NCBI GenBank assembly: GCA_002359635.1
Contig: DENJ01000115.1
Coordinates: 1-29,120 of the forward strand
Origin: Burkholderiales bacterium UBA2647
GTDB lineage: Bacteria; Pseudomonadota; Gammaproteobacteria; Burkholderiales; Burkholderiaceae_E
Reading direction: 5' to 3'
Length of the DNA: 29,120 nt
Shown here: in pieces, positions 15,509-23,810 of the stretch
Layout: each line of letters starts with the position of its first letter
Position numbering within the stretch: the stretch's first letter is position 1
Position numbers and translations under genes: made by a program
Notes under the pieces: generated by a model
What the model saw: only the letters and a program-made list of their open reading frames with translations
The model's database searches: none
Told to the model about the DNA's origin: nothing

Positions 15509-17440
15509 TCAGACAGCTTTTACCGAGGCGCTTGACCGCTTGCTTGCGATATCTTCGCCGAGCAAATCAATAAACGACTCGACCGCCATCACACCCAGGT
15601 CAAGCCCGCCTCTTGCGCGCACCGACACATGTCCAGCCTGGCGTTCCTTCTCGCCAACAATGAGCAAATAGGGAATTTTCTGCAGGCTATTCTCGCGGAT
15701 TTTATAGTTGATCTTTTCGTTTCGCAAATCGGATTCAACTCTAAATCCTTGTTTTTTCAGCCTTTGCGCAACATCGCCTGCATAAGACGCCTGGACTTCG
15801 GTGATACTCATCACCACGCATTGGACCGGTGCCAACCACATCGGCAACGCACCCGCGTGGTGTTCAATCAAAATGCCGATGAATCGCTCCATCGAGCCCA
15901 CGATGGCTCGGTGCAACATGACCGGATGTTTTCTCGTATTGTCGATATCGACAAATTCGGCGCCCAACCGCATCGGCATATTGAAATCGACCTGCATCGT
16001 GCCGCATTGCCAGATGCGACCAAGTGCGTCTTTGAGCGAGTATTCGATTTTCGGCCCGTAAAAGGCGCCGTCACCGTCACTTACGATAAAGGACACGCCG
16101 GAAGCAGTAAGCGAGTTTGCCAGTGCAGATTCAGCCTTATCCCAAAGCGCATCACTGCCAACGCGTTTTGCCGGACGGGTTGCGAGCTTGTAGATGATTT
16201 GCTCAAAACCAAAGTCGGCATAGACCGCTTGCAAGAGTCGGGTGTAATTGGCGCATTCCTCTTGTATCTGGTCCTCGGTACAGAAAATATGACCATCATC
16301 TTGAACGAAACCCCGCACCCGCATGATGCCGTGCAAGGCACCCGAAGGTTCATTGCGGTGGCAGGCGCCAAACTCGCCGTAACGTAAGGGCAAGTCCCGA
16401 TAACTGCGCAAACCGGCGTTATACACCTGCACATGCCCCGGGCAATTCATGGGTTTGACCGCGTAGTCACGATTTTCAGATGCTGTCGTAAACATCGCAT
16501 CCTTGTAATTTTCCCAATGGCCAGAGCGCTCCCAAAGCGAGCGATCAAGCACTTGCGGACAGCGAATCTCCTGATAGCCGTTGTCCTGATAAACCCGACG
16601 CATGTACTGCTCAACCTGCTGCCAAATCGCAAACCCTCGCGGATGCCAAAACACCATGCCAGGGGCGTCATCTTGCAAATGGAATAAATCGAGTTCGCGG
16701 CCAAGGCGACGGTGGTCGCGCTTTTCCGCTTCCGCAAGCATATGCAAATAGGCGTCCTGGTCGCCCTGATTCACCCAGGCTGTGCCGTAAATCCGCTGCA
16801 ACATTTCGTTGCGATGGTCGCCGCGCCAGTAGGCCCCGGCAACTTTCATCAGTTTGAAGACCTTTAACTTGCCAGTCGACGGCACATGAGGTCCACGGCA
16901 TAAATCGATGAAGTCGCCCTCGCGATAAAGCGAGATCGTTTGGTCAGCAGGAATGCTTTGGATGATTTCTGCCTTGTAGTGCTCGCCTAGTGCCCTGAAA
17001 AATTCAACGGCATCGTCGCGCTTCCATGCCTCGCGGCTCACCGTCTCATCGCGAGCAGCCAATTCATGCATACGGGTCTCAATCGCACTCAAATCCTCTG
17101 GCGTGAAGGGGCGATCGTAGGAAAAATCATAATAAAACCCATGTTCGATCACAGGCCCGATCGTGACCTGGGCCTGGGGAAACAACTCCTTAACGGCGTG
17201 GGCGAGCAAATGGGCCGTGGAGTGTCTGATCAGGTCCAGGCCCTCAGGGTCTTTACCGGTCACAATCGCAACCTTCGCATCCGCATCGATCAGAAAGCTG
17301 GTGTCAACGAGTTCACCATTGACTTTGCCCGCCAAGGCGGCTTTAGCAAGACCGGGTCCGATCGACTGGGCAAGTTCAGCAACGGAGAGGGGCTGGGAAA
17401 ACTGACGTTCGGATCCGTCAGGCAAGCGGACTTGGATCAT
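15509..17440 (-). CDS. thrS: Threonine--tRNA ligase
   Basis: ThrRS attaches threonine to tRNA(Thr) and edits serine errors. Domains in the 643 residues: an N-terminal TGS domain (about 1-62, MIQVRLPDGSERQFS), an editing domain with HSTAHLLAHAVKELFPQAQ, the class II core, and a C-terminal anticodon-binding domain. The zinc ligands fit MNCPGHV (Cys), HRNEPSGALHG (His) and LHRAIVGSMERF (His). The start is the ATG at 17440, where the TGS domain begins; 14 further codons are open upstream but run close to the tRNA. The ribosome binding site is weak. tRNA-Val ends only 47 bases upstream on the same strand, so the two may share a primary transcript. Confidence 0.97.
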   Translation of the reverse strand: MIQVRLPDGSERQFSQPLSVAELAQSIGPGLAKAALAGKVNGELVDTSFLIDADAKVAIVTGKDPEGLDLIRHSTAHLLAHAVKELFPQAQVTIGPVIEHGFYYDFSYDRPFTPEDLSAIETRMHELAARDETVSREAWKRDDAVEFFRALGEHYKAEIIQSIPADQTISLYREGDFIDLCRGPHVPSTGKLKVFKLMKVAGAYWRGDHRNEMLQRIYGTAWVNQGDQDAYLHMLAEAEKRDHRRLGRELDLFHLQDDAPGMVFWHPRGFAIWQQVEQYMRRVYQDNGYQEIRCPQVLDRSLWERSGHWENYKDAMFTTASENRDYAVKPMNCPGHVQVYNAGLRSYRDLPLRYGEFGACHRNEPSGALHGIMRVRGFVQDDGHIFCTEDQIQEECANYTRLLQAVYADFGFEQIIYKLATRPAKRVGSDALWDKAESALANSLTASGVSFIVSDGDGAFYGPKIEYSLKDALGRIWQCGTMQVDFNMPMRLGAEFVDIDNTRKHPVMLHRAIVGSMERFIGILIEHHAGALPMWLAPVQCVVMSITEVQASYAGDVAQRLKKQGFRVESDLRNEKINYKIRENSLQKIPYLLIVGEKERQAGHVSVRARGGLDLGVMAVESFIDLLGEDIASKRSSASVKAV

Positions 17441-17487
17441 GCGTGTAGGCCGGTGGACAGAGTAAAAACAACAAATCGGCAAGCGTT

Positions 17488-17564
17488 TGGTAGGCGGTAT
17501 TGGACTCGAACCAACGACCTTTGCGATGTCAACGCAACGCTCTAACCAGCTGAGCTAACCGCCT
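17488..17564 (-). tRNA. tRNA-Val (GAC anticodon)
   Basis: The reverse strand folds as a 77-base cloverleaf with encoded CCA. Acceptor arms AGGCGGT/ACCGCCT pair perfectly, and the D-arm is GCTC/GAGC. The anticodon stem TTGCG/CGCAA closes the loop TTGACAT with anticodon GAC. The T-arm is GTTGG/CCAAT around TTCGAGT. It lies just before thrS on the same strand, and the ABC permease gene ends 100 bases upstream of it. Confidence 0.96.
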
Positions 17565-17664
17565 CAAGAACCGGAATCATTTCGCAAAACCGATCGGATC
17601 CGGGAGTCAAGCGATGAAGAAGCTTTGATGCAGACTCCAGCACCCCACTCATTTCAGCCCTCGA

Positions 17665-19317
17665 TCATAGCATAGGGGTCTTCCGCTGAACACGTGCAAG
17701 CCACCAGATGGGTACAAGGCCCATACCCACCATCAACAAACAAGGCCATGCCGCTTCGCCCAGTCGCTCATCCGAGGCGAACTGGTAGGCCACCACCGCG
17801 AGGGTGTCAAAATTGAACGGTCGAAGCACCAAAGTCGCGGGCAATTCTTTCAAAGCGTCCACAAAGACCAGCAAAGCGCAGGCCGTCACCGTGGGTTTAA
17901 GCAGCGGCCAGTGCACACGTCGCAGCACCTGCCAGGAACTGTGACCAAGCGATTGTGCACTTTGATCCATCGAAGGCGAAATTCGCTTAAGCGATGCTTC
18001 AATGCCTTGAAATCCCACGGAAAAAAAGCGAACACCGTAGGCGTAGACCAGCAGCACAAGGCCAAGCAGTAGTCCCTGCCCGATCCATGCGTTCCAAATC
18101 GGCAACCAGTTGCGCAGCCATGCGGCCGTGCTCAAAATGCCCACGCCAATGACAACACCTGGCAGGGCATAGCCAGCATTGGCAAGTGCTGTGATCGACT
18201 TTACCCAGGCGCTTGGATTGATGCGTCCGACATAGGCAAGCAACACAGCTGCTGGAATGATCACCCAAACCGATAACGCCGCTAAAAGAAGCGAGTTTTG
18301 TAACCATTGGCCCAAGCGGGCGATTTGTTCATGGGCTAGCGGTTCGAGGGCATGTAGGAGGATTGAAACCGGCGCAACAAAGGCGATCAGAATGGGTAAA
18401 AAGCAAAGTGCGCTCGCCCGCCAGGCTGGCCAACCTTCCAGCAGCTGCACCTGCGCTGGCCGCCAGGACCGCGAGGCAAGTGCGCGCCTGGCCCTTTGCT
18501 TACGCTCAATCCACACGAGTACACCCACTGCGACCAGCAAGACAAGCGCCAGACGCGCGGCGCTCAGCTTATCCCCCATACCCTGCCAGGCCTTGTAAAT
18601 GCCGGCGGTCAGCGTGTCGGTGGCGAAATAGCTCACCGTGCCGAAATCGGCTAAAACCTCCATTAAAACCAGGGCAGAACCAGCCGCAACTGAGGGTCTT
18701 GCGATCGGCCAGATCACCTTGGGCCAGACCTGCCAGGCTGGTGTGCCCAGACTTCGTGCTGCTTCGGCAAGCGAGGCACTGCGCTCGGCAAAAGCGCCCC
18801 TAGCAAGCATGTAAATATAAGGATAAAGCGCAAGCCCGAGGCACATGCCTGCGCCCCAGGGCGTGCGAACGCTAAGACTAGCGCTCGGACTCAGCTCAAG
18901 CTTTAACATCGCACGAAGCCCCTCTTGCAAGGGGCCTGAAACATCGAGGAAATCAGTGAAGGCAAAAGCCATCACATAGGGAGGAATCGCTAAAGGCATC
19001 AACAGGGCCCAGGACATCCAGCGTCGCCCGGGGAATTGATAAGCGGCCACCAGCCAGCCGGCAAGCACGCCAATCGAACCGGCGAGCGCCATCGCCACAA
19101 GGCTTACGACCAAGGTATTGAAGGCGTAATGCCCCAACACATGCTCAAGAAGATGCCACAGGCCCTCGCCCGGAATTGCCGCATGGTTTGTGGCAGACTC
19201 AAGCGGATGGACCCCCGCGGCAAGCATCAACAAAGCCATTAAGGGCACCGAAACGCCGATCCCCATCAGCAAAGGGAGCAGCCTTGTGCTTAAGGACGAA
19301 ACAAAAGGTATTCGCAT
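17665..19317 (-). CDS. ABC transporter permease, FbpB/iron(III)-type, two-domain
   Basis: A fused permease of about 550 residues and roughly twelve membrane segments. It has two copies of the cytoplasmic EAA loop that touches the ATPase: EAARSLGTPAWQVWPKVIWP in the first half and QSAQSLGHSSWQVLRRVHWP in the second. This doubled layout is typical of FbpB/AfuB iron(III) permeases and of ThiP. The phrases LMPLAIPPYVMAFAFTD and DALKELPATLVLRPFNFDTL favour the iron group. The start is the ATG at 19317 (MRIPFVSS); there is no good ribosome binding site, and TACAAT lies close upstream. The partner ATPase is divergent, 83 bases away, rather than in an operon. No periplasmic binding protein is in the window, so the substrate (iron, thiamine or another) is not proven. 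Confidence 0.88.
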   Translation of the reverse strand: MRIPFVSSLSTRLLPLLMGIGVSVPLMALLMLAAGVHPLESATNHAAIPGEGLWHLLEHVLGHYAFNTLVVSLVAMALAGSIGVLAGWLVAAYQFPGRRWMSWALLMPLAIPPYVMAFAFTDFLDVSGPLQEGLRAMLKLELSPSASLSVRTPWGAGMCLGLALYPYIYMLARGAFAERSASLAEAARSLGTPAWQVWPKVIWPIARPSVAAGSALVLMEVLADFGTVSYFATDTLTAGIYKAWQGMGDKLSAARLALVLLVAVGVLVWIERKQRARRALASRSWRPAQVQLLEGWPAWRASALCFLPILIAFVAPVSILLHALEPLAHEQIARLGQWLQNSLLLAALSVWVIIPAAVLLAYVGRINPSAWVKSITALANAGYALPGVVIGVGILSTAAWLRNWLPIWNAWIGQGLLLGLVLLVYAYGVRFFSVGFQGIEASLKRISPSMDQSAQSLGHSSWQVLRRVHWPLLKPTVTACALLVFVDALKELPATLVLRPFNFDTLAVVAYQFASDERLGEAAWPCLLMVGMGLVPIWWLARVQRKTPML

Positions 19318-19400
19318 GCGCAAAGGATTGTACGTTCAGGACGCCGGTTGCCACGGGTTCATCCCTCAATCGAACATCGCAAAGGCAGGCGCCAAGCGCT

Positions 19401-20513
19401 ATGCTCCCTACTTTTGTTAGCACAGCAATGAATGCATTAAGCCTCGATCAGGTCACCGTGTCCTTTGGCGAAGGTCCGCAACGCCGAAACGTGCTTGATC
19501 GACTTTCTTTTCATTTGGAGGCGGCGGCCATAGGTTGTCTGCTTGGCGCTTCGGGCTCAGGAAAAACCACGGTGCTGCGGGTGATTGCTGGCTTTCAAGC
19601 GATTGATCATGGCGAGATCTATATCCGTGATCAATTGGTCTCAAAGCATGGCAGGACCATGGCCCCAGAACAAAGACAAGTCGGTATTGTTTTTCAGGAC
19701 TACGCGCTCTTTCCCCACCTCTCCGTTCTTGATAATGTAACGTTTGGATTGAGAAAACTATCGAAAGATGCTGCGGCGACGCAGGCTCTTGATTTGCTTG
19801 CACTGGTGGGTCTTGCAGGTTTCGAACGACGATTTCCCCACGAGTTATCGGGTGGTCAACAACAGCGGGTTGCGTTAGCCCGAGCGCTCGCCCCCCGTCC
19901 GCATTTGTTATTGCTCGACGAACCGTTCTCCAATCTAGATCCTGCCTTGCGCGAAAGGCTTGCCATGGATTTGCGTGAACTGCTCAAACGTCATGGGACA
20001 ACAGCGCTGTTGGTTACCCACGACCAACACGAGGCTTTTGCGCTCGCCGATTCAGTGGGCGTCATGTCAGCGGGTCGTGTCGAACAATGGGATACTGCGT
20101 GGCGGCTTTATCATCAACCCCGTTCGCGGCGTGTTGCCAATTTTGTCGGACAGGGCTCCTTTCTTCAGGCCCAACTGATGCAGCGTGAAGGCAAGAGTCT
20201 GCTTCAAACCGAACTTGGCGAACTGGCAATTCAAGATCCTGCAGACCTTGCGATGGCAGCGGCATCTGCAGATTCGCGGGGCCAGCTCATGGTTTTGTTG
20301 CGGCCCGATGATGTGGTGCATGATGATGCCTCACCGATCACCGGCGAAATCATTCGCAAGGCCTTTCGCGGCGCACAGTTTATGTATGCGCTAAGGCTTG
20401 CGTCGGGTAGCGAGGTGCTTACCTTGGTGCCCAGCCACCACAATCATGATCATGGCGAAGCGATCGGTATTCGACTCGATGCCGATCACGTTGTTACTTT
20501 TAGATCAGAATAG
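19401..20513 (+). CDS. ABC transporter ATP-binding protein, FbpC-type
   Basis: This is the nucleotide-binding subunit that drives the neighbouring permease. In order: Walker A GASGSGKTT, Q-loop VFQDYALFPHLSV, signature LSGGQQQRVALARAL, Walker B LLLLDEPFSNLDP and H-loop LLVTHDQHEAFALAD. A C-terminal TOBE-like region follows (about residues 250-370, LLRPDDVVHDD and ITGEIIRKAFRGAQFMYAL), as in FbpC, PotA and related importers. The frame is open far upstream, across the permease start. I chose ATG at 19401 (MLPTFV), with ATG at 19428 (MNALSLDQV) as an alternative; neither has a strong ribosome binding site. The length, about 370 residues, fits an FbpC-like importer. Divergence from the permease implies a shared control region of about 80 bases. 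Confidence 0.9.
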   Translation: MLPTFVSTAMNALSLDQVTVSFGEGPQRRNVLDRLSFHLEAAAIGCLLGASGSGKTTVLRVIAGFQAIDHGEIYIRDQLVSKHGRTMAPEQRQVGIVFQDYALFPHLSVLDNVTFGLRKLSKDAAATQALDLLALVGLAGFERRFPHELSGGQQQRVALARALAPRPHLLLLDEPFSNLDPALRERLAMDLRELLKRHGTTALLVTHDQHEAFALADSVGVMSAGRVEQWDTAWRLYHQPRSRRVANFVGQGSFLQAQLMQREGKSLLQTELGELAIQDPADLAMAAASADSRGQLMVLLRPDDVVHDDASPITGEIIRKAFRGAQFMYALRLASGSEVLTLVPSHHNHDHGEAIGIRLDADHVVTFRSE

Positions 20514-20580
20514 CTGATTGATGCCGAGAAAGCGCGCTGCATCAACCTCAGGAACAATACCCTCATCAATGCCAAGCATC

Positions 20581-21204
20581 TTAACGCTGACTGAGTTCTC
20601 TGAGCCGATCCTCAAGAAAATCGAGCCTGTCCTGCCCCCAAAAGCGCTCGCCCTCAATCACATAAGTTGGCGAGCCAAAAACGCCGAGCAAACGCGCCTG
20701 CTCGCTGAACTCCCGATAGGCCGCCTGCACAACCTCGCTTTGTTCTGCAGCAACCAGTTCAGCGCCGGGCATACCCAGACGATCGGCAATCGCAGCACGA
20801 ACCGACGCATCGGCAGTGTCGCGCTCCTCAACCCAAAGCGCGCTTAGCAAGGCATGCGATAGCGACTGGGCATCAAGTCCAGCTTGTTGTGCAGCGATCA
20901 CCGTCCACCCGGGACGCTTATTCCAGTCAATCGGCGAAGCTTGCTTGCGGTAGTACCGGGGAACCAGATGAATCGGCATCTTCAGCCGCTTACTCCAGCG
21001 AGCGAGCTCAAGGGCGTGATAACTTTGACGCGCTTCGGGTCTTGTACGTAGCGGGATGCCGCCGGTATGTGGCACCACCGCCTGAAAGTCAAAGGGCCGT
21101 AACTCGAGTTTTACCTCGTAGGCTTGTGTGATTGCAGCAAGTCGAGGCCCCCCGAAATAGGCCCAGGGGGAAGACAAACTGTAATAACAATGAAGACGAA
21201 TCAT
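20581..21204 (-). CDS. 2-hydroxychromene-2-carboxylate isomerase-like protein (DsbA/kappa-GST fold)
   Basis: The 207-residue protein fits the HCCA isomerase family, thioredoxin-fold enzymes that use glutathione in aromatic breakdown (NahD) and related DsbA-like oxidoreductases. The N-terminus reads MIRLHCYYSLSSPWAYFGGP, with Ser12 before Pro as the family's active-site serine and no CXXC motif. Near the C-terminus, GVFGSPTYVIEGERFWGQDRLDFLEDRL contains the cis-proline segment and is highly typical. The ATG at 21204 shares two bases with the divergent monooxygenase-like gene; a TTG at 21216 would lengthen it by four residues. The real substrate is unknown, and the family is often mis-annotated as strictly aromatic. 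Confidence 0.85.
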   Translation of the reverse strand: MIRLHCYYSLSSPWAYFGGPRLAAITQAYEVKLELRPFDFQAVVPHTGGIPLRTRPEARQSYHALELARWSKRLKMPIHLVPRYYRKQASPIDWNKRPGWTVIAAQQAGLDAQSLSHALLSALWVEERDTADASVRAAIADRLGMPGAELVAAEQSEVVQAAYREFSEQARLLGVFGSPTYVIEGERFWGQDRLDFLEDRLRELSQR

Positions 21205-22696
21205 GGCAAACACCAAAGAGAAGCGCTTGGATGCATTAAACCACGAGCTTGCTATCGCCCTGGCAACCCTGAATTACCCGGGGCCGCCATGGCCTGGCAG
21301 ATCCACACAACCGTCCGACGAAGCATCGGTCGCCTCGCAAGATCTTGACGTTTTAATTATTGGTGCTGGCATGTGCGGGCAGAGTGTAGCCTTCGCATTG
21401 CGACGGGAAGGCATTCATCGATTGCGGGTCGTCGACAAAGCAAATTGCGGTCAAGAGGGCCCCTGGACCAGCTACGCCAGAATGAACACGCTACGCTCTC
21501 CCAAGCACTTGACCGGGCCAGATCTCGGCATACCCTCCCTGAGCTTTCGCACCTGGTTCAGCACCCAACATGGTGAAGCGGCCTGGACGTCGCTCTATAA
21601 AATTGACCGTTTAGATTGGAACAACTACTTGCACTGGCTGCGAAAGCAAACCGGTGTTCGAGTTGATAACGGTATTGAATTCAAGTCGGTAAAGCCCCAT
21701 GGCGAGGATCCCGATCACAAGCTTGAAGTAAGCCTTGAGCATCGAAGCGATGGGCGCAAGGAGCTTGTAAGCTGCAGGCATCTGGTCCTGGCATTGGGTC
21801 GCGATGGTAGCGGTCAGTTGCGTTGGCCGAGATTCAGATCTTGGCAATCCGATGGGCCTGGGCGCTGCCGGTCGATTTGGCATGCCGCCGACCCGATTGA
21901 CTTTGAAGGCTTTCGCGGAAAGCGGGTGGCTGTCCTTGGCGCCGGTGCTTCAGCGTTTGACAATGCTGCCTGTGCACTCGAGGCTGGCGCAGCGAGCGTT
22001 GAACTGCATGTTCGTCGCGCTCAGTTGCCGCAAATCAACAAATCGAAGGGGGCGAGTTACCCTGGCTTTCAGCGCGGGTTTTATCGGCTACCCGATGCGC
22101 AACGCTGGTGGATGATGAATTATATATTCGATGTACAAGTGCCGCCGCCGCACGAATCGGTTCATCGTTGTGCAGCTTTCGATCAATTCAAAATCTGTCT
22201 CAATCACGCTTGGGAAGACCTCTGCCTTACCGTCGATAGCACCCAGAAGGTAGAAGTTTTCAGCAATCAGGGAAGGCATTTATTTGATCATGTCATTCTT
22301 GCAACGGGTTTTAGTGTTGACCTCATGGCGCGGGCAGATCTTGCGAACTTCGCACCGCTTGTTGACTGCTGGAAGGATCATGTGTCGGCAGATGAGGCAG
22401 ACGCATTTGCGGAATCTGCTAGCTTTCCTTATTTGGGCGATGGTTTTGAATTTCTTCCGCGCGCCGATGTTAAGGGCCAGGACTGGTTACGCCGCATCCA
22501 TGCCTTTAACTGGGGGTGCGCAATGAGCCATGGTCCCTTAGCGGGCGATATCCCAGGCCTCAGAGTCGGCGTTGAGAGGCTTACCCAGGCTCTGTGCGCG
22601 AGGCTTTTCTCAGACAGCTTCGCGGCGCATCAAGCGGCGCTGATCGCGTTCGATGATCGCGAACTCGAATCAACCCCGTGGTTCATCAATCGATAG
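21203..22696 (+). CDS. FAD/NAD(P)-binding oxidoreductase, flavin monooxygenase-like
   Basis: A 497-residue flavoprotein. The FAD Rossmann motif VLIIGAGMCGQSVAFALRR begins near residue 50. A second nucleotide site, VAVLGAGASAFDNAACAL, occurs near residue 245 and would bind NAD(P)H. The segment HVILATGFSVDL is the ATG motif of flavin-containing and Baeyer-Villiger-type monooxygenases. The full FMO/BVMO fingerprint (FxGxxxHxxxW) is not seen; a related stretch reads RFRSWQSDGPGRCRSIWHA. The N-terminal 50 residues (LDALNHELAIALATLNYPG) precede the FAD motif, and no other usable ATG lies between. It overlaps the divergent gene at its start and the convergent Bug receptor by 11 bases at its stop. 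Its substrate and whether it hydroxylates or only reduces are unknown. Confidence 0.83.
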   Translation: MANTKEKRLDALNHELAIALATLNYPGPPWPGRSTQPSDEASVASQDLDVLIIGAGMCGQSVAFALRREGIHRLRVVDKANCGQEGPWTSYARMNTLRSPKHLTGPDLGIPSLSFRTWFSTQHGEAAWTSLYKIDRLDWNNYLHWLRKQTGVRVDNGIEFKSVKPHGEDPDHKLEVSLEHRSDGRKELVSCRHLVLALGRDGSGQLRWPRFRSWQSDGPGRCRSIWHAADPIDFEGFRGKRVAVLGAGASAFDNAACALEAGAASVELHVRRAQLPQINKSKGASYPGFQRGFYRLPDAQRWWMMNYIFDVQVPPPHESVHRCAAFDQFKICLNHAWEDLCLTVDSTQKVEVFSNQGRHLFDHVILATGFSVDLMARADLANFAPLVDCWKDHVSADEADAFAESASFPYLGDGFEFLPRADVKGQDWLRRIHAFNWGCAMSHGPLAGDIPGLRVGVERLTQALCARLFSDSFAAHQAALIAFDDRELESTPWFINR

Positions 22697-23732
22697 ACGC
22701 ACCCGATGCCTTCACAACCTCAGCCCAGCGCTGACGATTCTGTCGAACGGTTTGGCGAAACTGCTCGGGTGATTCAATCCGGACCTGATTGCCGCGACTT
22801 GCAAATCGTTCACGGATAGCCGGCTGCGATAGAACCTGACGGACTGCATCATTGATCGCCTTGAGCGCAGCAGGGTCCATTTGTTTTGGGCCGAAAAGTG
22901 CAAACCAAATGCTTGAGTCATAGCCCGGGTACCCGGATTCGGCAATCGTTGGTACCTCGGCGACCGCACTCACCCGCTTGGCTGTGCTTACCGCGAGCAA
23001 ACGAATCCGCTCGCTTTTTAACTGCGGCAGAACGGTTTGAACCTGATTAAAAATGCAACAAACTTCGCCTTTCAAAACAGCCTGCAAGGCTTCAGGGCCG
23101 CCTTTGTAGGGGACATGGGTCATGTCAAGCGAGGCTCGCGCTAGAAATTCCGCCATGGCCAAATGAACGCCCGTGCCATTGCCGGTAGAAGCGTAGTTGA
23201 ATTTACCGGGTTGGGCGCGAACTTGTTCGACAAAACTTTTCAAATCCTTGGCGTCGATCACGCTCGGATTAATGACCAGTACATTGCTCACATCGACCAA
23301 GGGCGCAACCGGGGTAAAGTCGGCTTCAACATCAAAGGGTAGCTTTTTGTACAAGGCTGCATTTATGCCATGAGAGGCCGCCGTCCCGAGCAAAAGGGTA
23401 TGCCCGTCTGGTCTAGCCTGTGCAACATGGGCCGAAGCGATGTTGCTGCCTGCCCCCGGCCGGTATTCCATGACGAGCCTTGTACCCAGTGCCTGCTCAA
23501 GCGGTTCCTGAAGTTGCCGGATCACGACATCAATGCCTGAACCCGCAGAGAAGCCCTGAACAATCACAATCGGCTTGCCGCCCCAATCGTGAGCCGCAAC
23601 AGGCCTCGGCCCGAAGATGATCAAAGCACCGGCAAAAGTCAGGCTAAGCAGTCGCACTGATCTGAGCTTGTCGCCGGCAAGATGATTTTTGAAACGCTGA
23701 AGACCCCTCACAATCCATGCATTCGAAAACAT
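22686..23732 (-). CDS. Bug/TctC family tripartite tricarboxylate transporter receptor (first copy)
   Basis: A periplasmic solute-binding protein of the Bug family, which captures carboxylates and related small molecules. The 348 residues start with a signal peptide (LLSLTFAGALIIFGPRPVAA, probable cleavage before HDW). The family motifs are VQGFSAGSGIDVV, EYRPGAGSNIASAHVAQARPDGHTLLLG, the ligand-contact THVPYKGGPEALQAVLKGEV and a VPTIAESGYPGYD segment. The frame is open to 23909, but ATG at 23732 has GAGG six bases upstream and gives the right signal peptide; ATG at 23738 is an alternative. No tctA or tctB membrane genes are present, as for most orphan Bug receptors. It diverges from the acyl-CoA dehydrogenase, suggesting shared regulation. 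The ligand is unknown. Confidence 0.92.
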   Translation of the reverse strand: MFSNAWIVRGLQRFKNHLAGDKLRSVRLLSLTFAGALIIFGPRPVAAHDWGGKPIVIVQGFSAGSGIDVVIRQLQEPLEQALGTRLVMEYRPGAGSNIASAHVAQARPDGHTLLLGTAASHGINAALYKKLPFDVEADFTPVAPLVDVSNVLVINPSVIDAKDLKSFVEQVRAQPGKFNYASTGNGTGVHLAMAEFLARASLDMTHVPYKGGPEALQAVLKGEVCCIFNQVQTVLPQLKSERIRLLAVSTAKRVSAVAEVPTIAESGYPGYDSSIWFALFGPKQMDPAALKAINDAVRQVLSQPAIRERFASRGNQVRIESPEQFRQTVRQNRQRWAEVVKASGASID

Positions 23733-23810
23733 TGCCATCCTCACTAACCTATAACTTGTGTGTGCCCTGTTGAGGCAGTGCCATCTCGTGTCGAACAAAG
23801 GATTTACAGC

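Noticed and set aside
20518..20545. Stem TTGATGC/GCATCAA after the FbpC-type gene
   Set aside because: Large loop and no T tract; it does not qualify as a Rho-independent terminator.
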